From contig NZ_JPUA01000032.1 in NCBI RefSeq assembly GCF_002211105.1, positions 1 to 64,000 on the forward strand: DNA of 64,000 nucleotides, in the 5' to 3' direction. The stretch comes from Halomonas campaniensis (lineage in GTDB: Bacteria > Pseudomonadota > Gammaproteobacteria > Pseudomonadales > Halomonadaceae). A model generated the notes under the pieces. That model was not told the origin of the DNA and searched no databases. It was given only the letters and a program-made list of their open reading frames with translations. This document shows positions 32,300 to 41,061 of the stretch, piece after piece. Position 1 is the stretch's first letter. The number at the start of each line of letters is the position of its first letter. Position numbers and translations under genes: made by a program.

Positions 32300-32838
32300 A
32301 ATATCTGTCCTCGGTTACGCTGACGATCAAGATACGCCGCCAGTCCTTCGTAAAAGCGCCCTGCCGCACCACTGGCGTTTTTGTCAAAGGCGGGCTTCAT
32401 GAATGGCTGTGCTTTCATTCCAGGAGCGTGATAGCTGTAGAAGGTATATTTTCCGTCCGCTTTCCAGCGCTGGTGTCCCTTTAGGTTTCTGCGAACCTCT
32501 CTGGTGCCAGCATCCACCCCATGCTCAACAAGGCGAGCCTTATAGTCCTGCGCATACCCTCTTTGTTTCGTTACCGCGCCTATAAACAAAGCAGGGTCAT
32601 CTGGCGCTAAACCATGCTTTTGCTTAAAGCTTTTGCTGAGCGCTCGAGTGCCTATTGATCTCTTTAACTTCCCAGTACGAACCGTTACGCCGGCCTTCAT
32701 GGCTGGCCGTATAGGCCTGGCGACCTCTCTTAAGCCAGCCGACACCGCCCTGGTCTTTATATTCTTCTCCAGGTCTCTCAGGTCGCGCTCCATCCGGTCT
32801 AGATCGTCAGCTGATAATTGAAAATCAAACCCACTCAT
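32296..32838 (-). CDS. HK97 gp10-like neck/tail completion protein
   Basis: 180 residues. Matches the gp10-family outline: an N-terminal LSADDLDRMERDLRDLE helix, RAVSAGLREVARPIRPAMKAG, the central VRTGKLKRSIG motif, and GMKAQPFMKPAFDKN near the end. It forms the neck between head connector and tail. It overlaps the head closure gene (32825-32838) and the tail terminator gene. Confidence 0.85.
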   Translation of the reverse strand: MSGFDFQLSADDLDRMERDLRDLEKNIKTRAVSAGLREVARPIRPAMKAGVTVRTGKLKRSIGTRALSKSFKQKHGLAPDDPALFIGAVTKQRGYAQDYKARLVEHGVDAGTREVRRNLKGHQRWKADGKYTFYSYHAPGMKAQPFMKPAFDKNASGAAGRFYEGLAAYLDRQRNRGQIL

Positions 32839-33160
32839 GACACATCAGCTCCAGTTCTGTACGGCGCCCACCAAGGTCGATCGGGCGGCCCTCCAGTTGG
32901 TAGGTCATCCCGCCATGGCGTAGCCGTAGGGTTTTGCCTGTGGCGGCGGCAATGTCTGCCCGGTACCGCATGCGGATACGGGCGGTGGTTTCGGCGTTGG
33001 CTTCTTGTGCGGCGAATAGCGTACGCCCGCGCAACTGCTCGACCTCGGCCCACACTTTGCCACCGGGTTGCCACCCTTCCGGTGTTGCACCTGAGTCGGT
33101 GCGATCGCCTTTTTGCCACCATTCGAGGGTGACCTGATCTCGCTTCTTTCCGATCTGCAT
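32825..33160 (-). CDS. Head closure (head-tail adaptor) protein
   Basis: 111 residues. The SPP1 gp16/head-tail joining pattern is clear: GKKRDQVTLEW at the start, GWQPGGKVWAEVEQLRGRTLFAAQE, RIRMRYRADI and YQLEGRPIDLGGRRTELELMCHE. It seals the connector after DNA packaging. It sits 3 bases after the connector gene and overlaps the gp10-like gene. Confidence 0.88.
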   Translation of the reverse strand: MQIGKKRDQVTLEWWQKGDRTDSGATPEGWQPGGKVWAEVEQLRGRTLFAAQEANAETTARIRMRYRADIAAATGKTLRLRHGGMTYQLEGRPIDLGGRRTELELMCHEWV

Positions 33161-33163
33161 TGC

Positions 33164-33721
33164 TCACCCCACGGCATGGATTCGATGAGGCGCCAGCAGC
33201 ATATCCACGCCCATGGGTACTTCTTGATACCCGCCTGATGAAACGCTTTCGCGGTTTTCGTACCAGTGGCCGATCAGCAGCAAGATGGCTATCTCCACAT
33301 CTGGTGGGGTTTCAGCCTCGCCTGCCGTGGCGGTAATGGTGACGCTTTCGGGTTCATCGGTGGTGCTGGGCCAGCGGCTACCCCATTGCGGCGCCAGCAG
33401 CGGGTATATGGGGCGTGTGTCTAGCCGTAGCGTTTCAGCATCGAGTGATTGCTCGTTGCCTGCAGGGTCGATGTACTCAAGCGATTCAATGGCGGTTACC
33501 GGTGACCATGGCAGTTCAATGGCATCACTCCCCGCGGGGAAGCCGTCGAGCACCAGCGTTTTGGTGCGCGTGGTCAGCGTTGCCTGGGTGTAGTGCTCGG
33601 CGTATTGGTAGGCGCCGTTGATGAGCCCTTGAATAATCGCGTCTTCATCGGTGTAGGCCGTTGCTTCTTCTTCGGTAATAGCTAACCGAAGGTGCAGCTT
33701 GGCGCGGGTTAACGTGATCAT
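33164..33721 (-). CDS. Head-tail connector (gp6-like)
   Basis: 185 residues. Begins LTRAKLHLRLAITEEEATAYTDEDAIIQGLI, the helical start of gp6/gp15-type connectors, and ends with a helix ILLLIGHWYENRES followed by VPMGVDMLLAPHR, a well-known family tail. It binds the portal inside the neck. The order portal, protease, capsid, small protein, connector is that of HK97-type phages. Confidence 0.88.
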   Translation of the reverse strand: MITLTRAKLHLRLAITEEEATAYTDEDAIIQGLINGAYQYAEHYTQATLTTRTKTLVLDGFPAGSDAIELPWSPVTAIESLEYIDPAGNEQSLDAETLRLDTRPIYPLLAPQWGSRWPSTTDEPESVTITATAGEAETPPDVEIAILLLIGHWYENRESVSSGGYQEVPMGVDMLLAPHRIHAVG

Positions 33722-33814
33722 TCAGGGGCTCTCAATAGTCAGAAACAGCTCATAGCCAGAAACAGCAACGCCGCCCGGGGGGCGGCGTTGGCATAGCGAT
33801 AAAAGCAGCGAGGG

Positions 33815-34048
33815 CTAAACCTTATCGGCGCCTTCGGTGCCTTTGGCGGGTTTGTTCGCGCCAGCGGCCTTGGCCTGCTCGGCTTCGGCGGCTTTGTGCT
33901 CTGAAGCGGGGATAGCAATCTTGCGCTCTTTTAGCTGCTTGGCTTTGTCTTCCGGGAAGCCTGCGCGATCCGTACGGGAGTAGCGGCCATAGGGTTTTAG
34001 AAACACCATGGTGATCAGCTTTTCAGCCGGTTGTTTTGTGGTGGCCAT
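33815..34048 (-). CDS. Small head-region protein, function unknown
   Basis: 77 residues. A short folded head (MVFLKPYGRYSRTDRAGFPEDKAKQLKERKIA) followed by an Ala/Lys/Glu-rich tail. It resembles the small proteins often found between capsid and connector genes, some of which decorate capsids. It lies between two hairpins (33766-33796 and 34081-34103). Function not established. Confidence 0.6.
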   Translation of the reverse strand: MATTKQPAEKLITMVFLKPYGRYSRTDRAGFPEDKAKQLKERKIAIPASEHKAAEAEQAKAAGANKPAKGTEGADKV

Positions 34049-34080
34049 GGGTGGCTCCTGTCATCAAAGAGGTAACGATT

Positions 34081-34103
34081 AAGGCCCGCACGCGGCGGGC
34101 CTT
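34081..34103. terminator. Hairpin after the major capsid gene
   Basis: AAGGCCCGC and GCGGGCCTT form a 9-bp stem with a 5-base loop, 24 bases beyond the capsid stop. The T run is short, so it may slow or protect the message rather than end it fully. Confidence 0.55.
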
Positions 34104-34126
34104 GGATGTGCTGGTTAAAGCAAGCC

Positions 34127-35425
34127 TTACCAGGTGACTTCGGTACCCATCACCAGGCCTTCTGGGTGGCGGAAGGCAATATCGTGCTCTTTCACCACAC
34201 GCAACAGCGACTGATTACGGCTAAACGCGGAAACCAGATTGCCGCTGCCGTCTTTGTAGGTCGCTTCTCGGCTAAAGTCGATGGTCATTACATCGCTGTC
34301 ACCGATAACGACATCATTGAAGTCAGCGAAGTAGATCTCGGTTTCGTTGTTATTGCCCGCCGTGGAGGTATCCAGGTTGACCGGGATGGTAGTGGTGTGG
34401 CGAATCGGGTAGCCCTTCAACTGGCCTTGGGCCATTTCGGGGTAAACCTTATTGCCGTTACCGTCGCGCATTCCGAACAGTTTCATGTAGGTGCGCGGTG
34501 ACAGGCCCCAGCCCGGCTCAATTAGCAGGCTGTCACTTTCCATCAGTTTAAGCATCAAGCTATCAAGGTAGGCGTCAATCGTTTGCAGATCGGCGGTACC
34601 CGACCACGGCACAACGCGCCCTGCATCGACGCACACAGCGCGGAAGCCGGTGGGGGTGTCGTTGGTGCCGTCATCGCGAAGGAAACCTTTATCTTCACGT
34701 ACGGCCATACTGGCGAGCATGTCGTTAAGGAAGATCTGTTCAACCTGAAAGCCTGCCCGCCCAATCAGTTGGTTGCTCATGGGCACCAGCGTGATCATGG
34801 TTTTGGCGTTCAGTTTCACGTCGTCAGTGTTGGCCTCGGTCGCCAGCACATCGGAGCCTTCACCCACATAGCTAGACGTTGCACCAGACGCCATGCGTGG
34901 AATGCTCAGGTTGCCATTCGGCAGCGGCATGGAGCGAGCACCCAAGGCACGCACAATGGTTTTAGGACGCAGCAATTCAATCACTTCGTTGTGCATGTTC
35001 TCTGGCACCAGCGAACCGCCGGAGCCTGCACTGGTGTCGATGGCCATCGCTACGTCAGCATCGCCAATTTCACCGCTGGCGAACTTGGACGCCAATTGCA
35101 TATCGCCCTTACCCGCTGCCACAGCCATGGCCATACGCGCCACCTTGGCACCGGTGTACTGCTTAAGTTCGGGTTTGATATGCACCGCGGCCGATTGACC
35201 ACCTCCAAAGGCGGGTACCTGTTCGGCGGAAGCGGCGTTCATACGCTCAATGTTTTCAGCGCGGGAAAGCTTGGCGCTGATTTCATCAAACTCGGTGGCC
35301 AGCTTTTCAAATTCAGCCAGTTGCTCTTCGTTCAGCTCACCCGCTTCCATTTCTATAGCGGCCAGCGCCTGCACTTGCGCGTTAATCTCGGCACGCTTGC
35401 GGCGGAGTTCTTCGATATTAGGCAT
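34127..35425 (-). CDS. HK97-family major capsid protein
   Basis: 432 residues from ATG at 35425, chosen for the GAGGAAG ribosome site; an upstream in-frame codon adds 8 residues without one. The N-terminal about 100 residues are a charged coiled coil (the scaffold-like delta domain, removed by the protease), followed by the HK97 fold: SGGSLVPENMHNEVIELLRPKTIVRALGARS is the typical N-arm/E-loop region, here shown by its key words. The cleavage site should lie near residue 105-125. It follows the protease gene after a hairpin. Confidence 0.92.
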   Translation of the reverse strand: MPNIEELRRKRAEINAQVQALAAIEMEAGELNEEQLAEFEKLATEFDEISAKLSRAENIERMNAASAEQVPAFGGGQSAAVHIKPELKQYTGAKVARMAMAVAAGKGDMQLASKFASGEIGDADVAMAIDTSAGSGGSLVPENMHNEVIELLRPKTIVRALGARSMPLPNGNLSIPRMASGATSSYVGEGSDVLATEANTDDVKLNAKTMITLVPMSNQLIGRAGFQVEQIFLNDMLASMAVREDKGFLRDDGTNDTPTGFRAVCVDAGRVVPWSGTADLQTIDAYLDSLMLKLMESDSLLIEPGWGLSPRTYMKLFGMRDGNGNKVYPEMAQGQLKGYPIRHTTTIPVNLDTSTAGNNNETEIYFADFNDVVIGDSDVMTIDFSREATYKDGSGNLVSAFSRNQSLLRVVKEHDIAFRHPEGLVMGTEVTW

Positions 35426-35449
35426 GGTACTTCCTCTTCGTTTAGGCAC

Positions 35450-35472
35450 AAAAAAGGCGGCTCATGGCCGCC
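35450..35472 (-). terminator. Terminator-like hairpin between protease and capsid genes
   Basis: GGCGGC-CATGA-GCCGCC followed on the minus strand by six T and GTGCC, 24 bases before the capsid start. A partial terminator here would let capsid mRNA be set apart from the upstream genes; a separate promoter or antitermination must feed the capsid gene. Confidence 0.7.
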
Positions 35473-35494
35473 GTGATGTCGCTCCGCCGCGTGG

Positions 35495-36433
35495 CTAGAG
35501 CTGACAACTGGTGTCGAACGCCCGCGCCTGGGCGCGAATGCTTCGGTTGTTTCGTGGGGTGGTACCGGTGTTTCTGGTGTAGCGCTGCGAGATAGTGTCG
35601 ATGGCGTCTTGTGCGGGGGCGATCTCATCGATGAGTTTTAGGGCAAGCGCTTCTTTTGGCCGGAACAGTCGCGCTTCGGTATCAACGATCGCTGACACAT
35701 CCAGCCCGCGGAAGCTGGAAACGGATTCTGTGAATTCGCTATAGGCGACATCCAACATTCCATTAATCTCCTGCACGGCTTGGTCGGTGATCGGCTCATG
35801 CGGGGAGCCGTTGTTCTTGTGGGCGCCGCGGTAGTAGGTGTTGAACGTGATGCCCATCTCCTGTTCCATGCGGCTGACTTCATAGGTTTCGATAATCACG
35901 CCGATGGAGCCAACGCCCGCGGTAGGGCTGGCGACGATGCGAGAGCAGGCCGACGCTAGGTAGTAACCCGCCGAGTAAGCAGCGAAGTTGACGATCGCCG
36001 TAATGGGCTTAATGGCCGTGCTGGCCCGGATGAAATCGGCGAGCTCTTTACAGCCCATGGCGTGACCACCGCCGGTGTGGAAGTCGAGCGCGATCTCTTC
36101 GACCATTTCATGCTTTAACGCGGCGGTGATTTGGCTACGCAAGCGCTCATAGGAAAGCAGCTCTTCACATGCAGCGGTGATGTGACCACGACGCGCCACC
36201 AACACACCGTGCACGGGAATAACCGCAATGCGACCTGATACCTGTAGACGCTGCATTTCGCGGTCTTCGCTGCTGCCTGACTCCATGCCCAGACTTTGCG
36301 GTAGGTCGTTAGCGCGCCCTAGCAAGCGAGGTTCCAGCACGTTACGCACTGCCTGCACTAGCGTGGGTGTTGCGTACAGGGGTGTCTTAAACACCATGGA
36401 CGCGATGTGCGGGTAGTTGATCATTGCGTGCAT
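35495..36433 (-). CDS. Prohead protease, S49/SppA family
   Basis: 312 residues from ATG at 36433 with GAGGGA upstream; an ATG at 36424 overlaps the portal stop. The S49 serine-protease outline is visible: VIPVHGVLVARRG, LDFHTGGG (the usual SPGG has His-Thr here), AAYSAGYYLAS with the nucleophile serine, and GVGSIGVIIETYE. The C-terminal tail is Arg/Asn rich. It cleaves the capsid delta domain during maturation. Confidence 0.88.
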   Translation of the reverse strand: MHAMINYPHIASMVFKTPLYATPTLVQAVRNVLEPRLLGRANDLPQSLGMESGSSEDREMQRLQVSGRIAVIPVHGVLVARRGHITAACEELLSYERLRSQITAALKHEMVEEIALDFHTGGGHAMGCKELADFIRASTAIKPITAIVNFAAYSAGYYLASACSRIVASPTAGVGSIGVIIETYEVSRMEQEMGITFNTYYRGAHKNNGSPHEPITDQAVQEINGMLDVAYSEFTESVSSFRGLDVSAIVDTEARLFRPKEALALKLIDEIAPAQDAIDTISQRYTRNTGTTPRNNRSIRAQARAFDTSCQL

Positions 36434-37698
36434 GCGAGTATTCCCTCGATCTCTTGCATTTGTTGGGGTGTGGCATTCAGCGAGTTCTGCATCTGCTGTG
36501 AATCCACCATGTTCATGGGGCTCAGGTAGCGATCGCCTCCCTTGATAGGCGGCATGTTTTCCAGGCGCCGAATGTCGTTAACGCTGAGCCAGCCCCACTG
36601 GCGGGCGATGGCGTAGGCTTCAAAGCGTGACTTCTGGTCGCCGCGCAGCAGACCGGATACGTTGAACTCGATGTAAAGGTTTTTGCGCTCTGCCGGTATC
36701 AGCAGGTCGCGCATCATCGCGGCCTCTTTGCGCTTGATCCACGGCATCAAGGTGTAGATGACGAACTGCAGGCCAAGGTGCTCAATGTTGTTAAACGTGG
36801 CCTTGTCCAGGTGCTGGATCATGTTGGGCGCGACGCGATATAGCCGGCACACTTCCACCACCCCGAAGTTGCGTGACTCAAGCAGCTGGGCCTTCTCGTT
36901 ATCCATGGCCAGTTGCTTGTACTGCATGCCCTCTTGCAGGAGGGCGACAGAAAAGGCATTGCGTAAGCCGCCGCCATGACGCTCTGTAAACTTGCTCAGC
37001 AGCCGATCAACGGAGCCTTGATCCTTTATCGCAGTTGCTTCACGAGGGCGCTCAATCACCCCGGCCATCGTGGCGCCACGTTGAAAGACTGCTGACGCGT
37101 GTTGCTCGGTTGCCATGGTTAAGCCGATGGTGTCGGCGTTGGTGGCAATAGGAGAAAGGCCTACAAAACCATCTAGCGAGAACGCTTTAACGTGATGCAC
37201 GGAGCGCATCGGCAGTATCTGGTTTTTGTAATCCAGCAGTTGGTAATACGGCAGGCCATCCGGCCCTTTTAGCACCCCAACCTTCTTGGGGTGGACGGGG
37301 ATTAGCTCTGTTGGGTAGCCAGCACCATCGCGTTCAATCAGTGAGAATTCATTTCCTTCCAACGCCAGGTGGCCCATGCCCTGTTCGTAATACTCGAACG
37401 TGGTGTCTTTTCGGTTGGGCTGGCTATGGATCACGTCATACAGCGGGTGATCGGTCGCACGCTCGCGCCCGCCTTTGTCGTCGCGGCGGTAGAGCTCACA
37501 GGGCAATTGCGCCAGCGACTCCGCCAGCAGGGTGACGCAGCCACGTAGCGCGCTAACGCCCAGGGCGGTTTCAGTGTTCACCATGGTGCCAGCGGCGCTT
37601 TGGCGGCTGGTGTTTGAGCTCACCCAATTGCCTGTCCAATCCTGGCTTTTCTGCGGGCTGCCGGTGGCGGCTGAGTTGAAGAGGCTAGGCCAGAACAT
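36421..37698 (-). CDS. HK97-type portal protein
   Basis: 425 residues, full length. Matches the family in ALRGCVTLLAESLAQLPCELYRR, LAMDNEKAQLLESRNFGVVEVCRLYRVAPNMIQHL and the C-terminal ...WGWLSVNDIRRLENMPPIKGGD, recognised here by LENMPPIKGGDRYL. It forms the twelve-subunit DNA channel. It overlaps the protease gene by 13 bases and abuts the upstream membrane-protein gene. Confidence 0.93.
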   Translation of the reverse strand: MFWPSLFNSAATGSPQKSQDWTGNWVSSNTSRQSAAGTMVNTETALGVSALRGCVTLLAESLAQLPCELYRRDDKGGRERATDHPLYDVIHSQPNRKDTTFEYYEQGMGHLALEGNEFSLIERDGAGYPTELIPVHPKKVGVLKGPDGLPYYQLLDYKNQILPMRSVHHVKAFSLDGFVGLSPIATNADTIGLTMATEQHASAVFQRGATMAGVIERPREATAIKDQGSVDRLLSKFTERHGGGLRNAFSVALLQEGMQYKQLAMDNEKAQLLESRNFGVVEVCRLYRVAPNMIQHLDKATFNNIEHLGLQFVIYTLMPWIKRKEAAMMRDLLIPAERKNLYIEFNVSGLLRGDQKSRFEAYAIARQWGWLSVNDIRRLENMPPIKGGDRYLSPMNMVDSQQMQNSLNATPQQMQEIEGILACTQ

Positions 37699-37895
37699 TA
37701 GCTATCCTCTTCGTTTTTGGTGACCGGTGGTGGTTGGTTTGCCTGGGCGGCTGCTTTGGAGGCTAGCCACGACCAGAACAGGCAGAAGCTGCCCGCGACG
37801 ATATAGCCCGCGGCGGGCAGTACCAGCCACGCGCCAAACGCGACTAGCCCGACACCCAGCAGGCCAACTGTGAAGGTGATGAAATTGATCAGCAT
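37698..37895 (-). CDS. Small two-span membrane protein in the head gene cluster
   Basis: 65 residues with two closely spaced membrane helices (about 3-25 and 29-48) and a charged tail PPPVTKNEEDS. It lies between TerL and portal with overlaps on both sides. Small membrane proteins are sometimes found at this spot in HK97-type genomes; their role is unknown. Confidence 0.6.
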   Translation of the reverse strand: MLINFITFTVGLLGVGLVAFGAWLVLPAAGYIVAGSFCLFWSWLASKAAAQANQPPPVTKNEEDS

Positions 37896-39604
37896 GTAAC
37901 GTCCGAGGTGTCGTAAATGGATTCTTCCGGCTCGTCGTTTTCGGTGAGCACGGCGCGACCGAGCGCCATCAAGATGGCGATGATGCCGTCGATCTTGTTG
38001 TCGGGCTTTTCTTTGCGTGGGTAGATGTTGTCTTTCGCGTCTGCCTTGGCGACCACGTTGCTGGCCATCCAGGTAAGCACCGGATCCTTGGCATGCCGGA
38101 AGCGCCCGCCTGTGATAGCGGCTTCCATTTCCCGCATGGCGGGGCTCATGTTTTGAACAGTGTTGCGGTACTCAACAATGCTGGCACCGTCTGCCATTAA
38201 CTGGTGGGCAAGCTGGGTAGCACGCCAGGGGTCGTAGGCGATTTCGGTGATTTCGAATAAGCCCGCCAGGTCTTTGATGTCATCGCGAATTACATCGAAG
38301 TCCAGCTCTTCGCCATCGGTGATAATCAGATCACCGCTATTCACCCACGTTTCGTAAGCAGCCTTGTTGTTACTGGCCCGCTCCACCGCCCCTTCGGGTA
38401 GGTAGTTACGAACGAATACCGTCCAGCGGGTTTTCATGCGCCCTTTCTTATCGGGCACTTCGTCACGGAACAACAAAGCGATGCTCGCGATGTCGGTCTT
38501 ACTGGCGAGATCCACGCCTAACCAGCAGGCCTTGCCGATGAAGTCTTCTATCTTTAACGACTCATCACCCAGCGCGTGCCAGCTGGCCATGTTGAGCCAC
38601 GCGGTGCGCGCACTTACCCAGACATTTAGGTGCTTGGTGAGGAAGCTGTTTTGTCGGCTTGGGTAGCGAACGGCGTCGCGTTGGGCCTTGAGTAGAAACT
38701 CTTCACTGACGGATATGCCAAAGTTCGGGTTAGCTTTGCGCAGTACCGCTGGGTCTTTCCAATCGTCACCATCGTCGATGGTGTAGATGATGCCGAATAG
38801 TTCGTCATTGGGCAGCGCATCATCAAGCATCTGCTGTGCTTGGCGGCGCTTGTCGTAACAAGGGCCTGCTAGATTAAAGCCTGCCGTAGTGATGATGAAC
38901 ATCAACGGCTGGTCACGAGACCCCATGCCCGTCGCCATGGTGTCGTAGAGGTCGGGCGTTTGGTGTTCGTGGAATTCGTCAACGACTGCGCAGGATGGCG
39001 AGCTACCGTCACCCGGGTTCCCGATTAGTGGCTCAAGTCGTGAACCATCTTCGGGAATCGAGATGTTCTTCGCCATTATCTCGATGCCCGCCATGCTAAC
39101 TAGCGCTGGCGATTTATTAAGCATCAATCGAGCGGGACGAAACACTTCCCAGGCTTGCTTCTCTGTAGTGGCACCACAGTAAACCTCTGCGCCGTACTCC
39201 CCATCTGCGCACAGCATGTAATTAGCGACGCCAGCTGCAATAACTGACTTACCGTTTTTACGGCCTACCTCGATATAGGCTTCAGTAAAACGGCGTAGCC
39301 CGGTTTTCTTTTTCAACCAACCAAAAGTGCTGGCAAAGATGAATAGCTGCCACGGCTCCAGCGTTATCAGCTTTCTTTCACGTGCCCACTTGCCTTTGGT
39401 ATGTGGAAGCAGCTGAACAAATTCACAAACCCGCTCGGCTTCGTCCTTATCGAACCGGTACGGATATGACCGGGACTTCTGCGCCTTGAGATCGTCCAGA
39501 TGGCGCTGGCAGGCCTGCCGTACCTCCTTGCACGCGGGAATCTTTTTGGCCACTACGTCCCGAGCGTACTTGTTCGCGGCGTTGACGTTCGGGTAGCTGG
39601 CCAT
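37889..39604 (-). CDS. Terminase large subunit
   Basis: 571 residues. The ATPase has the Walker A-like GRKNGKSV at 114-121 and the Walker B AVVDEFHEH with Asp210 and Glu211. The RNase H-like nuclease has GVDLASKTDIASIAL, ITEIAYDPWRATQLA and the late DNKIDGIIAILMALG. It packages DNA into the procapsid and makes the cuts. It follows TerS by 6 bases. The HNH genes nearby favour a cos-type packaging system. Confidence 0.94.
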   Translation of the reverse strand: MASYPNVNAANKYARDVVAKKIPACKEVRQACQRHLDDLKAQKSRSYPYRFDKDEAERVCEFVQLLPHTKGKWARERKLITLEPWQLFIFASTFGWLKKKTGLRRFTEAYIEVGRKNGKSVIAAGVANYMLCADGEYGAEVYCGATTEKQAWEVFRPARLMLNKSPALVSMAGIEIMAKNISIPEDGSRLEPLIGNPGDGSSPSCAVVDEFHEHQTPDLYDTMATGMGSRDQPLMFIITTAGFNLAGPCYDKRRQAQQMLDDALPNDELFGIIYTIDDGDDWKDPAVLRKANPNFGISVSEEFLLKAQRDAVRYPSRQNSFLTKHLNVWVSARTAWLNMASWHALGDESLKIEDFIGKACWLGVDLASKTDIASIALLFRDEVPDKKGRMKTRWTVFVRNYLPEGAVERASNNKAAYETWVNSGDLIITDGEELDFDVIRDDIKDLAGLFEITEIAYDPWRATQLAHQLMADGASIVEYRNTVQNMSPAMREMEAAITGGRFRHAKDPVLTWMASNVVAKADAKDNIYPRKEKPDNKIDGIIAILMALGRAVLTENDEPEESIYDTSDVTC

Positions 39605-39610
39605 GGAGCT

Positions 39611-40081
39611 TCATCGCTTTTTGCCTATAAGGTCTTTGAATGGGTTACCGGCTTCTTTCGCACCAGGTATGGCGAGACGCGAACGGCTAGAAGGATCCAA
39701 GCCTAAGGCGCTGCCAAACGTCACGAGCTGCTTAAGAGATTCATTCGCCACGGTGCAGGCGGGGTTCTTCACTTCGGAGTTCATGCCCTGCACCGTGATG
39801 CCGTTCTTAGCGATGTCGGCTTCAGCCTTTCGCCACCGCGCATAAGCAGCGCAGTAGGCTTCCAAGTTGGCAAGGTCAGATCCGGTAAGGATCTTGGAGC
39901 TCACTAGCCAAGGGCCAATTTTCTCCCACATCTGGATGCCGATCGGGTCAAGCCAATCAGGCGGAAGCGGCACTTCGGTAAGCTCATCGCCTTGGGGTTC
40001 ATCGTGGTTAACAGCACGCTTTCCGGCGTTGCCTTGCACCGCTTTCAGGTGGCTCGGTTTAGGTTTGCGACCTCTTGTCAT
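39611..40081 (-). CDS. Terminase small subunit, P27 family
   Basis: 156 residues. The P27-type signature is seen in MTRGRKPKPSHLKAVQGNAGKR, PDWLDPIGIQMWEKIGPWL, and LEAYCAAYARWRKAEADI. It recognises the packaging start site. It is 6 bases before TerL. The 162-base spacer upstream may hold the site. Confidence 0.9.
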   Translation of the reverse strand: MTRGRKPKPSHLKAVQGNAGKRAVNHDEPQGDELTEVPLPPDWLDPIGIQMWEKIGPWLVSSKILTGSDLANLEAYCAAYARWRKAEADIAKNGITVQGMNSEVKNPACTVANESLKQLVTFGSALGLDPSSRSRLAIPGAKEAGNPFKDLIGKKR

Positions 40082-40243
40082 TTGCTAATTCCTCGCGCCG
40101 ACCTGATTTTTCAATTTCGCGGGTATAAAAATAAGGCTAACGTGTCGGTGTCCAGGCCCGAAAGGCTCCAGAAAGTTACCCTCCCCTACCCCGGAAGCAT
40201 TTAAATGCAAAAGATTGCCATTTAAATTTAATTACAGATGAAT
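40082..40243. other. AT-rich spacer between HNH nuclease and terminase (possible cos region)
   Basis: No gene is visible. It contains a perfect 12-base palindrome GCATTTAAATGC (40197-40208) followed by TGCCATTTAAATTTAA, both more AT-rich than their surroundings. A cos or TerS-binding site is usually found next to terS. I cannot identify the nick site from sequence. Confidence 0.35.
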
Positions 40244-40984
40244 TCAACCTTCTTGCTCGACAGGCTTGCTTTTAGGGCCGGTGTTACCTTTTCGAGGAGA
40301 GAAAACATCGTTATGTGCCCAGCCCGCATTCATGCGGTACTCAATAGAAGCAACACTTATACCAAGGGTACGCGCCCACTCGCTCAGGCACATTGTTTTC
40401 CCATGGGCCGTGTATCGCCGACTGGATTGCAATCGCTTGGTTTGTTTCATCTTCTCGTGGCCGCGCTTTTGATTACAAAAAGCGCAGCTAGCTACAAGGT
40501 TTTTAGCTGAATTGTCATCACGAACATCATTAAGGTGATCAACATGCATGTCATCCCAAGTCACGATCTCGCGGCACCAGTAACAACTAAACGGCCCTTC
40601 ACCGTGAACTTTATAAAAGACCTCGCGATGCTCATAAATCCTTGGATGCCTGCCTCGCTGCAAAGGATGACCAGGAGAATAAGTCAACATGTAGCCATGT
40701 GAGTGAACGAGATTACCTGGTATAACCACATTCTTTTTCTCTATCTGTCCATTTCTGCGCATTCGCATATAGTGCTTTTCACAAAGACCTGCGCCCACTC
40801 TATTCGCATGGCATTCGCAACCAGCAACAGAGCAAAGCGGCAAATCATTTCGCCTGTCCTTAGCATGCATCTGGTTAGAACTAACTTGACAAGCATCAGA
40901 GCAATACTTTCGGTCTTTACCGCGAGAAACTTTATAACTGAATTGCCCGCCGCAATGCGGGCAAGTACGATAGCGAGTAGCCAT
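40244..40984 (-). CDS. HNH homing-type endonuclease with zinc fingers
   Basis: 246 residues. Cysteine pairs lie in CPHCGG, CSDAC, and the block CSVAGCECHANRVGAGLCEKHY, followed by the HNH core SCYWCREIVTWDDMHVDHLNDVRDDNSAKNLV, seen as MHVDHL and CAFCNQKR. A C-terminal DNA-binding helix region (TMCLSEWARTLGISVASIEYR) is typical of free-standing homing nucleases. It stands between terS and the packaging HNH gene, likely a mobile insertion. Confidence 0.85.
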   Translation of the reverse strand: MATRYRTCPHCGGQFSYKVSRGKDRKYCSDACQVSSNQMHAKDRRNDLPLCSVAGCECHANRVGAGLCEKHYMRMRRNGQIEKKNVVIPGNLVHSHGYMLTYSPGHPLQRGRHPRIYEHREVFYKVHGEGPFSCYWCREIVTWDDMHVDHLNDVRDDNSAKNLVASCAFCNQKRGHEKMKQTKRLQSSRRYTAHGKTMCLSEWARTLGISVASIEYRMNAGWAHNDVFSPRKGNTGPKSKPVEQEG

Positions 40985-41016
40985 TGATGTGACTCCATAA
41001 CAGTCCGCTGTGGTTA

Positions 41017-41049
41017 GAGCCGCCTTGGTGTTAGCGCACTTGGCGGCTC
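41017..41049. repeat. 8-bp inverted repeat between the two HNH genes
   Basis: GAGCCGCC (41017-41024) and GGCGGCTC (41042-41049) enclose 17 bases. No T run follows on either strand. It could be a processing hairpin or part of the homing nuclease insertion site. Confidence 0.4.
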
Positions 41050-41061
41050 ACTTAATCCTAT

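Noticed and set aside
33761-33800. Strong GC hairpin CGCCGCCC-GG-GGGCGGCG after the connector unit
   Set aside because: No T run on either strand, so I do not call it a terminator; may be a processing or spacer hairpin.
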